A DNA stretch of 64,000 nucleotides from Clostridia bacterium (GTDB taxonomy: Bacteria > Bacillota > Clostridia > Lachnospirales > Bianqueaceae): contig CAAFMN010000085.1 in NCBI GenBank assembly GCA_900764045.1, positions 1 through 64,000 on the forward strand. Direction: 5' to 3'. Below, piece after piece: positions 8,075 to 16,422 of this stretch. Each line of letters opens with the position of its first letter. The stretch's first letter is position 1. Below the pieces are notes generated by a model. That model was given only the letters and a program-made list of their open reading frames with translations. It had not been told where the DNA came from and searched no databases. The position numbers and the translations under genes are program-made.

Positions 8075-10342
8075 ATGGATAAATATTCGACGCTGAATGA
8101 AATGCAGCGACAAGCGGTTTTCCAGACGGAAGGCCCTGTTTTGATATTGGCCGGAGCCGGCAGTGGAAAAACCCGTGTACTGACGCACAGAATCGCGTAC
8201 CTGATTGAGGAAATCGGCGTACCGCCTTATTATATTCTTGCGATCACCTTTACCAATAAGGCGGCGCAGGAGATGCGGGAGCGTGTAGACAGTCTGATCG
8301 GAGAGGCGGCCAAGGATGTATGGATCTCGACTTTTCATTCCTGCTGCCTGCGGATTCTACGCTATCATGGAGACAGGCTGGGATACGCCTCAGGATTTAC
8401 GATCTATGATCCGGAGGACCAGAAGGCAGTGATCCGGCGGATCATGAAGGAAATGAACCTGAACGAAAAGCTGTTCACTCCCAGAAGCGTTCTGGCGGCC
8501 ATCAGCGGCGCCAAAAATGAAATGGTCGGCCCGGACGAATACGCAAGAGCGGCGCATGGAGACTACAGCAAAGAGATGATCTCCAGAATGTACAAGGAGT
8601 ATCAGCAGGAGCTTCTGCGCAATCAGGCCATGGACTTCGATGATATTCTGGTTAAATGCGTTGAACTGTTCGCGCTCAATCCTGACCTTTTGGAAAGATA
8701 CCAGGAAAAGTTCCGCTATATCATGGTCGATGAGTACCAGGATACCAATACGGTACAATACCGTTTGATCCGGCAGCTCTCCGGGATGTTCGGCAATATC
8801 TGTGTTGTCGGAGATGACGATCAGTCGATTTACAAATTCCGGGGAGCCAATATTCGGAATATCCTGGATTTTGAAAAGGATTTTCCGGACGCGTGTGTTA
8901 TCCGCCTGGAAGAGAATTACCGCTCCACGCAAAATATCCTGAATGCCGCCAATGAAGTAATCCGCAACAATGCTGAACGGAAGAGCAAGACGTTGTGGAC
9001 GCAGAATCCGGCTGGAGATAAGATTCAGGTCTACGCGGCAGACGATGAAGCAGGTGAAGCGGCATATATTTCCGGACAGATGAAGTCTATGCATCAGTGC
9101 GGCAGGCCGTATCGGGATATGGCGATCCTGATCCGCACCAATGCGCAGTCCCGCGCGTTGGAAGAGCAGTTTCTGCATGAAAATATCCCCTATAGGCTGT
9201 ATGCGGGAATCCCCTTTTATCAGCGCCGGGAGATCAAGGATTTGCTGTGTTATCTGCGCTTGATCGTAAACGATAAGGATTATGTGGCGTCTCAGAGAAT
9301 TATTAATGTACCCAAGCGGGGAATCGGTGATACCACCGAGGAAAAGCTGCGTATGGCGGCATCGGATCGGGAGATGGGAATCACGGAGGTAATCCGTAAT
9401 ATTGCGGAATTTCCGGAGCTCTCGAGAGCGGCCTCCAAGCTGCGTGATTTCAGCGATATGATTCTGGAGTACCGGGAGCGGATCCAGGATCCGGAATGCA
9501 GTCTGACAGAGCTTTTGGATAGCCTGATCACCCAGATCTCCTATTTGGAGTATCTGCGGGAGGATGAGCCGGAGAAGCTGGATGACCGTAAAGAAAATAT
9601 CGACGAACTGCGAAATCGTATCGAAGCCTATGAAGAAGAAGCGCCGGAGCCGTCTTTGGCCGGATTGATCGAGGAGCTGTCTCTGGTGGCTGCGATTGAT
9701 GCCTTTGAAGAAGATGCGGATACCGTCTCCATCATGACGCTGCACAGCGCCAAAGGGTTGGAATTCCCCATTGTTTTTATGGCGGGCATGGAGGACGGAC
9801 TCTTTCCGAGCTATATGAGTATTACCTCTGGAAAAGAAGAGGACATAGAAGAAGAACGCCGGCTGTGTTATGTCGGAATTACAAGAGCGAAGGAAAAGCT
9901 GTATATGACCTATGCTATGACCCGCAGAATCCATGGAATGCAGGAGGCCAACAAGCCTTCCCGCTTCTTAAAGGAACTGCCGGAAGCGCTTTTGGAGAAG
10001 CAGGAGGGCCCGAGGCGTCAGATGGCGATGCAGCGCAGGAGTGAGAGCATGGGTGCGGCTTCGAACCGTACGGAAAATGGTAGGATGTTTGTGCGTCAGT
10101 TCCGCAACGAGAGCCTGGAACAGCAGAAGCAGCGTATGATGGGACATCCGGTAATGGATGTAAAGAAGGAAACAAAGCAGAACTGGAAAGTCGGAGACCG
10201 GGTAAGTCACCGTAAGTTCGGCTTGGGTGTAATCGAGGACGTACAGCCGTTAAATGCCGATTGTCAGGTAACTGTACAGTTTGTTAAGGTAGGCACTAAG
10301 AAATTGATTGCCGGCCTGGCTGGTCTGAAAAAACAGGAATAA
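8075..10342 (+). CDS. pcrA: ATP-dependent 3'-5' DNA helicase, PcrA/UvrD type
   Basis: A 755-residue superfamily 1A helicase, the usual length for PcrA. Walker A is GAGSGKT near residue 30. Motif II is DEYQDTN near residue 223, followed by VVGDDDQSIYKFRGA (motif III). Motif IV follows in ENYRSTQNI and motif V in MTLHSAKGLEFPIVF. Motif VI is RRLCYVGITRAKEKLY. The C-terminal tail ends in a small basic-hydrophobic domain (VGDRVSHRKFGLGVIEDV) that in PcrA contacts RNA polymerase. The protein unwinds DNA in repair and clears recombinase and stalled polymerase. It lies 19 nt after yerC, with ligA 28 nt downstream. Confidence 0.96.
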   Translation: MDKYSTLNEMQRQAVFQTEGPVLILAGAGSGKTRVLTHRIAYLIEEIGVPPYYILAITFTNKAAQEMRERVDSLIGEAAKDVWISTFHSCCLRILRYHGDRLGYASGFTIYDPEDQKAVIRRIMKEMNLNEKLFTPRSVLAAISGAKNEMVGPDEYARAAHGDYSKEMISRMYKEYQQELLRNQAMDFDDILVKCVELFALNPDLLERYQEKFRYIMVDEYQDTNTVQYRLIRQLSGMFGNICVVGDDDQSIYKFRGANIRNILDFEKDFPDACVIRLEENYRSTQNILNAANEVIRNNAERKSKTLWTQNPAGDKIQVYAADDEAGEAAYISGQMKSMHQCGRPYRDMAILIRTNAQSRALEEQFLHENIPYRLYAGIPFYQRREIKDLLCYLRLIVNDKDYVASQRIINVPKRGIGDTTEEKLRMAASDREMGITEVIRNIAEFPELSRAASKLRDFSDMILEYRERIQDPECSLTELLDSLITQISYLEYLREDEPEKLDDRKENIDELRNRIEAYEEEAPEPSLAGLIEELSLVAAIDAFEEDADTVSIMTLHSAKGLEFPIVFMAGMEDGLFPSYMSITSGKEEDIEEERRLCYVGITRAKEKLYMTYAMTRRIHGMQEANKPSRFLKELPEALLEKQEGPRRQMAMQRRSESMGAASNRTENGRMFVRQFRNESLEQQKQRMMGHPVMDVKKETKQNWKVGDRVSHRKFGLGVIEDVQPLNADCQVTVQFVKVGTKKLIAGLAGLKKQE

Positions 10343-10370
10343 AGCGGTCAAAATGACGGGAGGTAGAGAC

Positions 10371-12335
10371 ATGCAGAAAGAAAAGCTGGCTCGGATGAAG
10401 GAGCTTGACGAACTGCTGGATCGGGCCTCCCGCGCTTATTATCAAGAGGCGCGGGAGATTATGTCCGACCATGAGTATGACGCGCTCTATGAAGAGCTGA
10501 CAGCGTTGGAAGCGGAAACGGGGATCCGGCTGTCCGGGAGTCCGACGCAAAAGGTTGGCTATCAAGTGCTATCGGAGCTTCCCAAGGTCCGGCATGATCG
10601 GCCGATGCTGTCCTTGGATAAAACCAAAAGCCGTGAGGCGCTGCGGGAGTGGATTGGGGAGTATGAGGGAATTCTTTCATGGAAGTTGGACGGACTGACC
10701 GTTGTTATGACCTATGAGAACGGAGAGCTGGTACAGGCGGTCACCCGAGGGAACGGCGAAGTCGGAGAGCAGATTACAGAAAACGCGCGGACATTTTACG
10801 GCCTCCCGCTGCATATACCTTATAAGGGAAGGCTTGTCATCCGGGGAGAGGCGGTCATATCCTATAAGGATTTTGAAGAGATCAACCGTACGTTGGAACC
10901 GGAGGAACAGTACAAGAACCCGCGCAATCTCTGCAGCGGTTCGGTACGTCAGCTTAACAGCGCCGTGACAGCCTCCAGACGGGTACATTACATTATCTAC
11001 ACGCTGATTGGCGCAGAGGAAGCTCCCGGAGATATCCCGTTTGATAAAAAAAGGAAGAGCCGGCAGCTGCAGCAGCTTGCGGCGCTTGGATTTGATACGG
11101 TAGAATGGAAGATGGTGCGTCAGGATACCATCTTGGACGCAATCGAATATTTTGCGCAGAACGTATCCAGCCAAAGATTTCCGTCTGACGGATTGGTTCT
11201 GACCTACGATGATATCGATTATTCCGCATCACTTGGACGAACAGCGAAGTTCCCTAGGGATTCCATCGCCTTCAAATGGCAGGACGAGACTGCGAAGACG
11301 ACGCTTCGCAGTGTAGAATGGAAAACCTCCCGAACCGGTCTGATCAATCCGGTCGCGGTATTCGATCCGGTAGAGTTGGAGGGTACGACGGTACAGAGAG
11401 CTTCTCTGCACAATCTGAGCATTATCCGAGAATTAAAGCTTGGGATCGGAGATCAGCTACTTGTATATAAAGCCAATATGATCATTCCGCAGATCAGTGA
11501 GAATCTGACTCAAAGCGCCAGCCTGGAAGTGCCGGAGGTCTGTCCGAGATGCGGCGCGCAGACGGAAGAAGTACAGAACCATGAGGCAAGAGTTCTGATA
11601 TGCACCAATCCGGCATGTCCGGCCAAGCTTCACCGCGCCTTCGTACACTTTACTTCCCGCGGCGCCATGAATATCGAAGGATTATCCGAGGCAACGCTGG
11701 ATCGATTTATTGATGCCGGCTTTCTGGGAGAATATTCTGACCTTTACCGATTGCAAGGCCATAGGGAAGAAATCTGCGCGATGGAAGGCTTCGGTGAGAA
11801 GTCAGCGGATAAGATTCTAAGCGCGGTTGAAGAAGCGCGCACGAGGGAGGATTACCGTCTGATCGCGGCTCTGGGAATCCCGGGCGTCGGAACAGCGGGG
11901 GCCCGACTTTTGACAAGGCATTTTCACGGAGATATTCCGGCGATTATGAATGCGCAGCCAGAAGAAATCGCTTCGATTGATGGATTTGGAGAGATCGGCG
12001 CGGAAAAGGTCCACGCTTTTTTCTCAAACGAAGAGAATCGGCGGGTTACCGAGGAACTTCTGAAGGAGCTTAAGATGATCCGTGAAGAACAGACCGAGAA
12101 CACACCGCTTGCGGGGAAAACCGTTGTGATTACGGGCTCACTGAAACATTTTGAAAACAGGGACGCATTGGCGGCGGAGATCATTCGCCGGGGCGGCCGG
12201 GTATCCGGATCCGTCAGCTCCAAGACCTCTTATCTGATCAATAATGATGTGACCAGTACTTCAGGAAAGAATAAAAAGGCCAAGGAACTAGGAATTCCGA
12301 TTCTCTCAGAAGAAGACCTGATGGCGATGTTTTGA
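10371..12335 (+). CDS. ligA: NAD+-dependent DNA ligase
   Basis: A 654-residue ligase that seals nicks in replication and repair using NAD+. The adenylated lysine is K105 in SWKLDG. Then come the OB fold, a four-cysteine zinc finger (CPRCG ... CTNPACPAKL), tandem helix-hairpin-helix motifs (GFGEKSADKILSAVEE, LGIPGVGTAGARLL) and a C-terminal BRCT domain (LAGKTVVITGSLKHFENRDA). All domains of the family are present. The ATG at 10371 is chosen because GGGAGGT precedes it; an in-frame ATG at 10353 has no such site. The usual active-site residue is L rather than I in KLDG, a common variation. Confidence 0.97.
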   Translation: MQKEKLARMKELDELLDRASRAYYQEAREIMSDHEYDALYEELTALEAETGIRLSGSPTQKVGYQVLSELPKVRHDRPMLSLDKTKSREALREWIGEYEGILSWKLDGLTVVMTYENGELVQAVTRGNGEVGEQITENARTFYGLPLHIPYKGRLVIRGEAVISYKDFEEINRTLEPEEQYKNPRNLCSGSVRQLNSAVTASRRVHYIIYTLIGAEEAPGDIPFDKKRKSRQLQQLAALGFDTVEWKMVRQDTILDAIEYFAQNVSSQRFPSDGLVLTYDDIDYSASLGRTAKFPRDSIAFKWQDETAKTTLRSVEWKTSRTGLINPVAVFDPVELEGTTVQRASLHNLSIIRELKLGIGDQLLVYKANMIIPQISENLTQSASLEVPEVCPRCGAQTEEVQNHEARVLICTNPACPAKLHRAFVHFTSRGAMNIEGLSEATLDRFIDAGFLGEYSDLYRLQGHREEICAMEGFGEKSADKILSAVEEARTREDYRLIAALGIPGVGTAGARLLTRHFHGDIPAIMNAQPEEIASIDGFGEIGAEKVHAFFSNEENRRVTEELLKELKMIREEQTENTPLAGKTVVITGSLKHFENRDALAAEIIRRGGRVSGSVSSKTSYLINNDVTSTSGKNKKAKELGIPILSEEDLMAMF

Positions 12336-12388
12336 TAGAAAGTATACTTCGTTTTTTCACAAATTTAACCAAAGAATAGAAATATATC

Positions 12389-12417
12389 TTGAAAAAATCG
12401 TAAAATTGTGATATTAT
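12389..12417 (+). promoter_or_regulatory. Promoter of the glgC-glgD unit
   Basis: TTGAAA (12389-12394), a 17-nt spacer and TATTAT (12412-12417) within very AT-rich DNA. An alternative -10, TATAAT at 12415-12420, would give a 20-nt spacer. Confidence 0.6.
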
Positions 12418-12481
12418 AATTGTAATGAAAAAGGGAAATTTCTGGAATGTTCCACGGATTTCCGTATGGAGGTTATAGGCT

Positions 12482-13678
12482 ATGAAGATGAAAAAAGAGT
12501 GTATCGCAATGCTTTTGGCCGGGGGCAGAGGCAGCCGCTTGGGAGTCTTGACCAAGGATGTAGCAAAGCCTGCGGTTCCTTTTGGCGGGAAGTATCGTAT
12601 TATTGACTTTCCGCTGAGCAACTGTGTAAACTCCGGAATTGATACAGTTGGTGTATTGACGCAATATATGCCATTAGACCTGAACTCTTATATCGGCAAC
12701 GGTCAGCCCTGGGATCTGGACCGGAACTTTGGCGGTGTCTCCATCCTGCCTCCGTATGAGAGCGGCAAGCAGGGAGAATGGTACAAGGGTACGGCAAACG
12801 CGATCTATCAGAATATCCACTTTATCGAGAATTATGATCCGGAGTATGTTGTTGTACTCTCCGGAGACCATATCTACAAGATGGACTATAGCAAGATGCT
12901 CAAGTATCATAAGGAGCATAAGGCCGCATGCACCATCGCTGTTCTGAATGTCTCTCTGGAAGAAGCGAGCCGCTTCGGCATTATGAACACGGATGAAAAC
13001 AACCGAATCTATGAATTTGAAGAAAAGCCCAAGCAGCCGAAGTCAACCAAGGCTTCCATGGGAATCTATATCTTTACATGGAGCAAGCTCCGTAAATATC
13101 TGATTGAAGATGAAGCGGACCCGAGTTCCGATAACGACTTTGGTAAGAATATCATTCCCGATATGCTTAATGACGGAGAAGTGATGATGGCATATGAGTT
13201 CGACGATTATTGGAAGGATGTAGGTACGATTGCCTCTCTGTGGGAAGCCAATATGGAGCTGATCGGCGAGGACAGTCCGATCAAGCTGTCCGATCCTTCT
13301 TGGAGAATTTATGCCAGAAACCCCAATGAACGGCCGCATTATGTTGCGGACGGAGCGGAAATTCGGGATACTATCGTAACCGAGGGCGCGAGTATTTACG
13401 GTTCGACAGAACATTCCGTGCTGTTCCATGGCTGCACAATCGGCAAGAATGCCATCGTGCGCGACAGTGTTATCATGCCTAATGCTGTCATTGAAGAGGG
13501 CGCCGTAGTACAATACGCAATTGTAGGACAGGGCAGTGTTATCGGTAAGAACGCGATGATCGGTGCGCCGAAGGAGACCTGCGAGAATGGCGCGATTGCG
13601 GTTGTAGGCGACAATATCACGATCGGCAAGGATATTCAGGTTGCTCCCGGCGAGATGGTCGGCGAGGATCGGAAATAA
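12482..13678 (+). CDS. glgC: Glucose-1-phosphate adenylyltransferase (catalytic subunit)
   Basis: A 398-residue enzyme that makes ADP-glucose from glucose-1-phosphate and ATP, the committed step of glycogen synthesis. The nucleotidyltransferase signature [13 protein letters not shown] is followed by [20 protein letters not shown]. The catalytic [11 protein letters not shown] and [10 protein letters not shown] motifs are intact. The C-terminus is a left-handed beta-helix of hexapeptide repeats ([20 protein letters not shown]). GGAGGT precedes the ATG. glgD starts 13 nt downstream. GlgC of Bacillus-type organisms acts as a heterotetramer with GlgD. Confidence 0.96.
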   Translation: MKMKKECIAMLLAGGRGSRLGVLTKDVAKPAVPFGGKYRIIDFPLSNCVNSGIDTVGVLTQYMPLDLNSYIGNGQPWDLDRNFGGVSILPPYESGKQGEWYKGTANAIYQNIHFIENYDPEYVVVLSGDHIYKMDYSKMLKYHKEHKAACTIAVLNVSLEEASRFGIMNTDENNRIYEFEEKPKQPKSTKASMGIYIFTWSKLRKYLIEDEADPSSDNDFGKNIIPDMLNDGEVMMAYEFDDYWKDVGTIASLWEANMELIGEDSPIKLSDPSWRIYARNPNERPHYVADGAEIRDTIVTEGASIYGSTEHSVLFHGCTIGKNAIVRDSVIMPNAVIEEGAVVQYAIVGQGSVIGKNAMIGAPKETCENGAIAVVGDNITIGKDIQVAPGEMVGEDRK

Positions 13679-13691
13679 GGGGGACACAGCA

Positions 13692-14816
13692 ATGCAAGAC
13701 ACAATGGGCTTGATTTTTACATACAAGTACGAGGAGGATCTGAAAACATTGACGCAGGTCCGTTCCATTGCTTCCATTCCGTTTGGAGGACGGTATAGGA
13801 TCATTGATTTTCTGCTTTCCAGTATGGTCAATTCCGGAATCCGCAAGATCGGAATGATTACGAGAACGAATTATTCTTCGCTGATGGATCATGTCGGCTC
13901 CGGAAAAGAGTGGGATCTGTCCAGAAAACGGGATGGACTCTATATTCTGCCGCCATTTTCCGCCTCTGAGAATTTCAGCTATACCGCTAACTATCATGGA
14001 CGTATGGAAGCCCTTGCCAGTAGTTTGAATTTTATCCGGCATTCGGATTATGAGTATGTCCTTCTGTCCGATGCGGATATGGTATGCAATGTGACATTTA
14101 ACGAGATGCTGGAGTTCCATAAAGCCAAAGGAGCAGATATAACGCTGCTGTATAAGAACGGAAAATTCACGGATGAATCCTATAACCAGTTCTGCTTCCT
14201 GACAATGGATAAGGAGAACCGCGTTACGGATGTTACTATCAATCCGGCCAAGGATCGTAAGAATTTGTGTATCGGCACGGCGATTATCCGCAAGTCTCTG
14301 CTGGAGAGTTTGATTCAGGAGTGCCAGAGTCACAATCTGCCCAGCTTCCGCCGGGATGTTCTGCAGGCCAATGTAAAGGATCTTAAGATTTATGGCTATG
14401 AGTGCCATGCTTATGTTGATCTGATCACTTCTGTTTCCTCGTATTTTGAGGCGAGCATGGATCTGCTGAAAGAAGAAGTGCGCAATGATCTCTTCGACGG
14501 AGATAATCAGATCTTCACTAAGATTCGTGACGAAGTGCCTACAGTATACCGAAACGGCAGTCAGGTGAAAAACTCTTTGATCGCTGACGGCTGTATTATT
14601 GAAGGTACGGTTGAGAACAGCATTATTTTCCGCGGAGTTAAGATCCGCAAGGGGGCAGTTGTCTCCAATTCGATTATCATGCAGGCGGGCGAGATTCAGG
14701 CTGGCAGTCAGCTGAATTATGTCATCGCCGATAAGGACGTTGTCATTCGGGAAAACAGAAAGCTCTTTGGATACCAGAAGTATCCGACGGTTCTTTCAAA
14801 GGGCAGCGTAGTCTAA
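13692..14816 (+). CDS. glgD: GlgD-type regulatory subunit of ADP-glucose pyrophosphorylase
   Basis: A 374-residue GlgC paralogue. It keeps PFGGRYRIIDF and the C-terminal beta-helix, but the N-terminal catalytic GGRGSRL loop is missing: the protein begins MQDTMGLIFTYKYEEDL in its place. This is the known pattern of GlgD, which modulates GlgC rather than catalysing by itself. The ATG at 13692 follows AAGGGGGA. The frame opens 51 nt earlier inside glgC, but that start has no ribosome site. A hairpin with a short T-run follows. Confidence 0.93.
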   Translation: MQDTMGLIFTYKYEEDLKTLTQVRSIASIPFGGRYRIIDFLLSSMVNSGIRKIGMITRTNYSSLMDHVGSGKEWDLSRKRDGLYILPPFSASENFSYTANYHGRMEALASSLNFIRHSDYEYVLLSDADMVCNVTFNEMLEFHKAKGADITLLYKNGKFTDESYNQFCFLTMDKENRVTDVTINPAKDRKNLCIGTAIIRKSLLESLIQECQSHNLPSFRRDVLQANVKDLKIYGYECHAYVDLITSVSSYFEASMDLLKEEVRNDLFDGDNQIFTKIRDEVPTVYRNGSQVKNSLIADGCIIEGTVENSIIFRGVKIRKGAVVSNSIIMQAGEIQAGSQLNYVIADKDVVIRENRKLFGYQKYPTVLSKGSVV

Positions 14817-14822
14817 GAAAGC

Positions 14823-14862
14823 AATCAGGGAGGTTTCGAATGGTGAAATCTCCCTGATTTTG
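14823..14862 (+). terminator. Weak terminator or attenuator between glgD and glgA
   Basis: AATCAGGGAG (14823-14832) pairs with CTCCCTGATT (14850-14859), extended by TTT/AAA, and is followed by only four T including the end of the stem. Read-through into glgA is possible, although glgA also has its own promoter. Confidence 0.6.
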
Positions 14863-14898
14863 GATGGAAGAAAAGTTTATCTTTGAACAGTGCGTTTA

Positions 14899-14927
14899 TT
14901 TACAGAAGCTTTTATGGGTGCTATAAT
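14899..14927 (+). promoter_or_regulatory. Promoter of glgA-glgP
   Basis: TTTACA (14899-14904), a 17-nt spacer and TATAAT (14922-14927). Confidence 0.75.
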
Positions 14928-14953
14928 AAAAATGCCGAAAGGAGAGTTTGATT

Positions 14954-16387
14954 ATGAAGGTTTTGTTTGCGGCCTCGGAGGCGGCTCCCTTTATCAAGAC
15001 TGGTGGACTGGGAGATGTAGCAGGAGCTTTACCAAAAGCATTGTGTGAGAAGGGCGTAGATGCCCGTGTTATCATGCCGCTCTATCAGGACATTCCCGAA
15101 AAATGGCGCAGCCAGATGACTTTTGTTAAGGTCGTATGGGTTCCATTGGCATGGCGAACGCAGTATTGCGGCGTATTTCGTATCGAGCATGACGGCGTAA
15201 CGTATTATTTTCTGGACAATAAGTATTATTTTGGACGCAGAGGCCTGTATGGTTATTTTGATGACGCGGAGCGTTATGCGTTTTTCTGCAAGGCAGTGCT
15301 GGAGATCATTCAGCATATTGATTTTGAGCCGGATGTGATCCACTGCAACGATTGGCAGACGGCACTGATTCCGGTCTTTCTGGAAGAGTTCTACCGTAAG
15401 GAAGTTGCCTGCTGCAAGGACCTGCGGGTTCTCTTTACTATTCATAATATCCAGTATCAGGGCATTTTCCCGCCGGAAGTTACCGAGTATGTAATCGGTA
15501 TGTCCAGGGAAAAATATGATAACGGATGGCTGCAGTTTGACGGAATGGTCAATCTGATGAAGGCGGCCATTGTTTCTTCTGCCTGGATCTCCACTGTCAG
15601 CCCGACCTATGCGCAGGAGATTCAATATGAGTATTACGGTCATGGAATGCAATGGATGTTGCGCAGCGAAAAAGAGAAATTAAGCGGTATCATCAATGGA
15701 ATCGACTACACGGTATTTGATCCCAAGACCGATGAACATCTGTTTGCCAACTATTCTGCGCGAGGCCCCAAGAAAAAGGAGCTCAACAAGGCCAAGCTGC
15801 AGGAGCTGCTGGGACTGCCGGTACGTCCAGAAGTTCCAGTAATCGCAATGATCAGCCGCCTTGTAGAGCATAAGGGGCTGGATCTTGTCAAGGCGGTACT
15901 GGACGGAATCCTTTACGATGATGTTCAGCTGGTTGTTCTGGGTACGGGAGACTATCAGTATGAGGAGATGTTCAAAGAAGCTCAGACACGCTATCCGAAC
16001 AAGGTATCCGCGAATATCACCTTCAATCTGGATCTGGCGCAGAAGATTTATGCTGGCGCTGATATCTTCCTGATGCCTTCCAAGAGTGAGCCCTGCGGTC
16101 TGTCGCAGATGATCGCGATGCGCTACGGCACAATTCCGGTCGTAAGGGAGACCGGCGGCTTGAAGGATACTGTACAGCCTTACGCTGATGGTGAGGGAAC
16201 CGGTTTTACCTTTACCAATTTCAACGCGGACGATATGCTGTATGTGATCCGTGAGGCAGAGACGCTTTATCAGGATAAGACAGCTTGGAAAAAGCTGATG
16301 AAGAACGCGATGAGCAAGGATTTCAGCTGGAATCATCCGGCAGAGGATTATATTGCTCTGTATGAGAAGATTACAGGAAAAAAATAA
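14954..16387 (+). CDS. glgA: Glycogen synthase (ADP-glucose)
   Basis: A 477-residue GT5 glycosyltransferase that adds glucose from ADP-glucose to the non-reducing ends of alpha-1,4-glucan. The N-terminal KTGGLGDVAGALPKAL binds ADP-glucose. The C-terminal Rossmann domain has SKSEPCGLSQMIAMRYG with the catalytic glutamates, and VRETGGLKDTV. The ATG at 14954 has GGAGAG upstream. It is followed after 35 nt by glgP, so synthesis and breakdown enzymes share a message. No glgB branching enzyme is in the cluster. Confidence 0.96.
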   Translation: MKVLFAASEAAPFIKTGGLGDVAGALPKALCEKGVDARVIMPLYQDIPEKWRSQMTFVKVVWVPLAWRTQYCGVFRIEHDGVTYYFLDNKYYFGRRGLYGYFDDAERYAFFCKAVLEIIQHIDFEPDVIHCNDWQTALIPVFLEEFYRKEVACCKDLRVLFTIHNIQYQGIFPPEVTEYVIGMSREKYDNGWLQFDGMVNLMKAAIVSSAWISTVSPTYAQEIQYEYYGHGMQWMLRSEKEKLSGIINGIDYTVFDPKTDEHLFANYSARGPKKKELNKAKLQELLGLPVRPEVPVIAMISRLVEHKGLDLVKAVLDGILYDDVQLVVLGTGDYQYEEMFKEAQTRYPNKVSANITFNLDLAQKIYAGADIFLMPSKSEPCGLSQMIAMRYGTIPVVRETGGLKDTVQPYADGEGTGFTFTNFNADDMLYVIREAETLYQDKTAWKKLMKNAMSKDFSWNHPAEDYIALYEKITGKK

Positions 16388-16422
16388 AAACCGGGAAAAC
16401 CGGTAAGAGCTGAGGAGTATGC

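Noticed and set aside
13692..14816. GlgD as a broken copy of glgC.
   Set aside because: Loss of the GGRGSRL loop is the normal state of GlgD regulatory subunits, and the rest of the protein is intact.
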